NCBI GenBank assembly: GCA_002297865.1
Contig: DBKX01000201.1
Location: 18,906-35,566, forward strand
DNA: 16,661 nucleotides
From: Lachnoclostridium sp. UBA739
Lineage (GTDB): Bacteria; Bacillota_A; Clostridia; Lachnospirales; Lachnospiraceae
Reading direction: 5' to 3'
The translations under genes were made by a program, and so were the position numbers. The notes beneath the pieces are model-generated. The model was not told the DNA's origin. It ran no database searches and was given only the letters and a program-made list of their open reading frames with translations. This document shows positions 15,575 to 16,661 of the stretch, piece after piece; positions within the stretch are counted from its first letter, which is position 1, and every line of letters starts with the position of its first letter.

Positions 15575-16459
15575 TTATTCGATTGCAGATGCACCTGCAA
15601 TAATTTCTGTAAGTTCTTGCGTAATCGCACCCTGACGTGCACGATTATACTTAAGTGATAAATCAGAAATCATGTCTTCTGCATTATTTGTAGCAGAATC
15701 CATAGCCTGCATTCTAGCACCATTTTCACTTGCTACCGATTCCACTAATGCACCATAGATAAGACTATTGATGTATTTTGGAATAATTGTATTTAAAGCT
15801 TCCTCTGCTTCAGGTTCATAGTTCATTAATGTTAAGTCATCCATAGATTTCTTATCAGAACCATTACTTTCATTATCCTTCTCTAAATCGTCTTTGGATA
15901 TAGGTAGAAGTTTGATGCAAGTAGGAATCTGTGAAACTGTGTTTTTAAATACAGTATAAACTAAATAGATTTCTCCAAGCTCATTATTCGTGAATGCATC
16001 CAGTACTGCTCTTCCGATTTCCTGGGCATCTTTGTATAATGGCTCATTTATCACTTCTGAGTAATCCGCTTTAATTTCATACCCTAGACGTTCCAAAGTT
16101 TCGCGACCCTTACGTCCAACTGCATAAATGACACAGTCTTCCTTTTTAAAGTCTCCCTTGGTAATCATCTTAACAAGGTTTGAATTATAACCGCCAGCAA
16201 GACCACGGTTAGAAGTGATTACAATGAATCCCTTCTTTGTGGATTCTCCTGCTTGCAGATACGGATGAGATATATTGCCTGACTTCTCTAACATAGAAGT
16301 TACAGTATCGTACATATAATTAAAGTATGGTTTTGATTCTTCGGCTCTTGACTTTGCTTTCTGTAACTTTACAGTTGCAACAAGTTTCATAGCCTTTGTA
16401 ATCTGACCAGTACTCTGTATACTATCTTTTCGCCTTTTTATATCTCTCATGGAGGCCAT
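15575..16459 (-). CDS. atpG: ATP synthase F1 gamma subunit
   Basis: The gamma subunit is the rotating central shaft of F1. The 294 residues include the N-terminal helix MRDIKRRKDSIQSTGQITKA and KLVATVKLQKAK (first half of the coiled coil), SNRGLAGGYNSNL (83-95), and the C-terminal helix ending in RQGAITQELTEIIAGASAI (275-293). The region before it carries MQAMDSATNNAEDMI, also conserved. A charged, Asp/Lys-rich stretch (KDDLEKDNESNGSDKK, about residue 194) before the C-terminal helix looks like a lineage-specific insertion. The ATG at 16459 follows AGGAGG at 16468-16473. Another Met at codon 4 is possible but less well spaced. The gene starts 14 bases after the atpA stop. Confidence 0.98.
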   Translation of the reverse strand: MASMRDIKRRKDSIQSTGQITKAMKLVATVKLQKAKSRAEESKPYFNYMYDTVTSMLEKSGNISHPYLQAGESTKKGFIVITSNRGLAGGYNSNLVKMITKGDFKKEDCVIYAVGRKGRETLERLGYEIKADYSEVINEPLYKDAQEIGRAVLDAFTNNELGEIYLVYTVFKNTVSQIPTCIKLLPISKDDLEKDNESNGSDKKSMDDLTLMNYEPEAEEALNTIIPKYINSLIYGALVESVASENGARMQAMDSATNNAEDMISDLSLKYNRARQGAITQELTEIIAGASAIE

Positions 16460-16473
16460 AATCTCTACCTCCT

Positions 16474-16661
16474 CTATTTAAACTCTTTTTTAAATTCAGT
16501 GATAGCTTGAATCAGGTTCTTTTCAGTCTCTTCTGTGATTTCTTTTGTTTCACGAATACTTGCTGGAATATCTGTGTACTTTGTATCAATATATTCAAAA
16601 AGACCTTTTTCAAAATCTAGAATTCTATCTACTTCGATATCAAGAAGATATTTCTTAGTAG
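16474..16661 (-). CDS. atpA: ATP synthase F1 alpha subunit, C-terminal fragment
   Basis: The last 61 codons of a gene that begins beyond the right edge. They read TKKYLLDIEVDRILDFEKGL and end ...NLIQAITEFKKEFK before a TAG stop. This matches the C-terminal helical end of the F1 alpha subunit. Its place immediately upstream of atpG in the usual order atpA-atpG-atpD-atpC makes the assignment secure. AGGAGG for atpG directly follows the stop codon. Confidence 0.95.
   Translation of the reverse strand, partial: TKKYLLDIEVDRILDFEKGLFEYIDTKYTDIPASIRETKEITEETEKNLIQAITEFKKEFK

Overview
The window is low-GC and almost entirely coding, with AGGAGG-type ribosome binding sites, U-tailed hairpin terminators and lipoprotein signal peptides. 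Protein content and gene order point to a Gram-positive anaerobe of the Clostridia, most likely the Lachnospiraceae (Clostridium cluster XIVa). That placement is an inference from gene families, not a database match. Every gene except one lies on the minus strand, so transcription mostly runs from high to low coordinates.

Layout in transcription order: (1) 16661-13730, the 3' end of the F-type ATP synthase operon: atpA (C-terminal fragment only), atpG, atpD, atpC. It closes with a strong hairpin terminator whose 3' arm carries the Shine-Dalgarno of the next gene. (2) 13661-12903, a membrane-anchored YwmB-like protein. (3) 12113-12844, the only plus-strand gene, encoding an acidic protein with a Gly-Pro-Gly-Trp repeat tract. 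It is divergent from (4). (4) 11992-5157, an apparent five-gene operon: an uncharacterised SAM methyltransferase, a large membrane-anchored protein ending in a C39-like domain that seems to lack its catalytic residues, an M29 aminopeptidase, phosphopentomutase (deoB) and purine nucleoside phosphorylase (deoD). (5) 5117-1, a nucleoside-type ABC importer: two tandem paralogous BMP/PnrA-like lipoproteins, each with its own promoter and terminator, then a two-domain ATPase and the first of presumably two permeases, which runs off the left edge.

Functionally, blocks 4 and 5 fit together. Nucleosides captured by the lipoproteins would be imported by the ATPase and permease, cleaved by DeoD to base plus (deoxy)ribose-1-phosphate, and isomerised by DeoB to the 5-phosphate for central metabolism. 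The aminopeptidase adds peptide salvage. The roles of the methyltransferase and the 846-residue protein in this operon are unknown.

The least ordinary items are the terminator that overlaps the ywmB translation start, the predicted pseudo-peptidase at the end of the 846-residue protein, the GPGW-repeat protein with a promoter that could be read by a sporulation sigma factor, the duplicated lipoprotein units, and a 73-bp element with inverted ends between the lipoprotein and ATPase genes. No phage, transposase, tRNA, rRNA or CRISPR array was seen. No gene-free stretch exceeds 300 bases.
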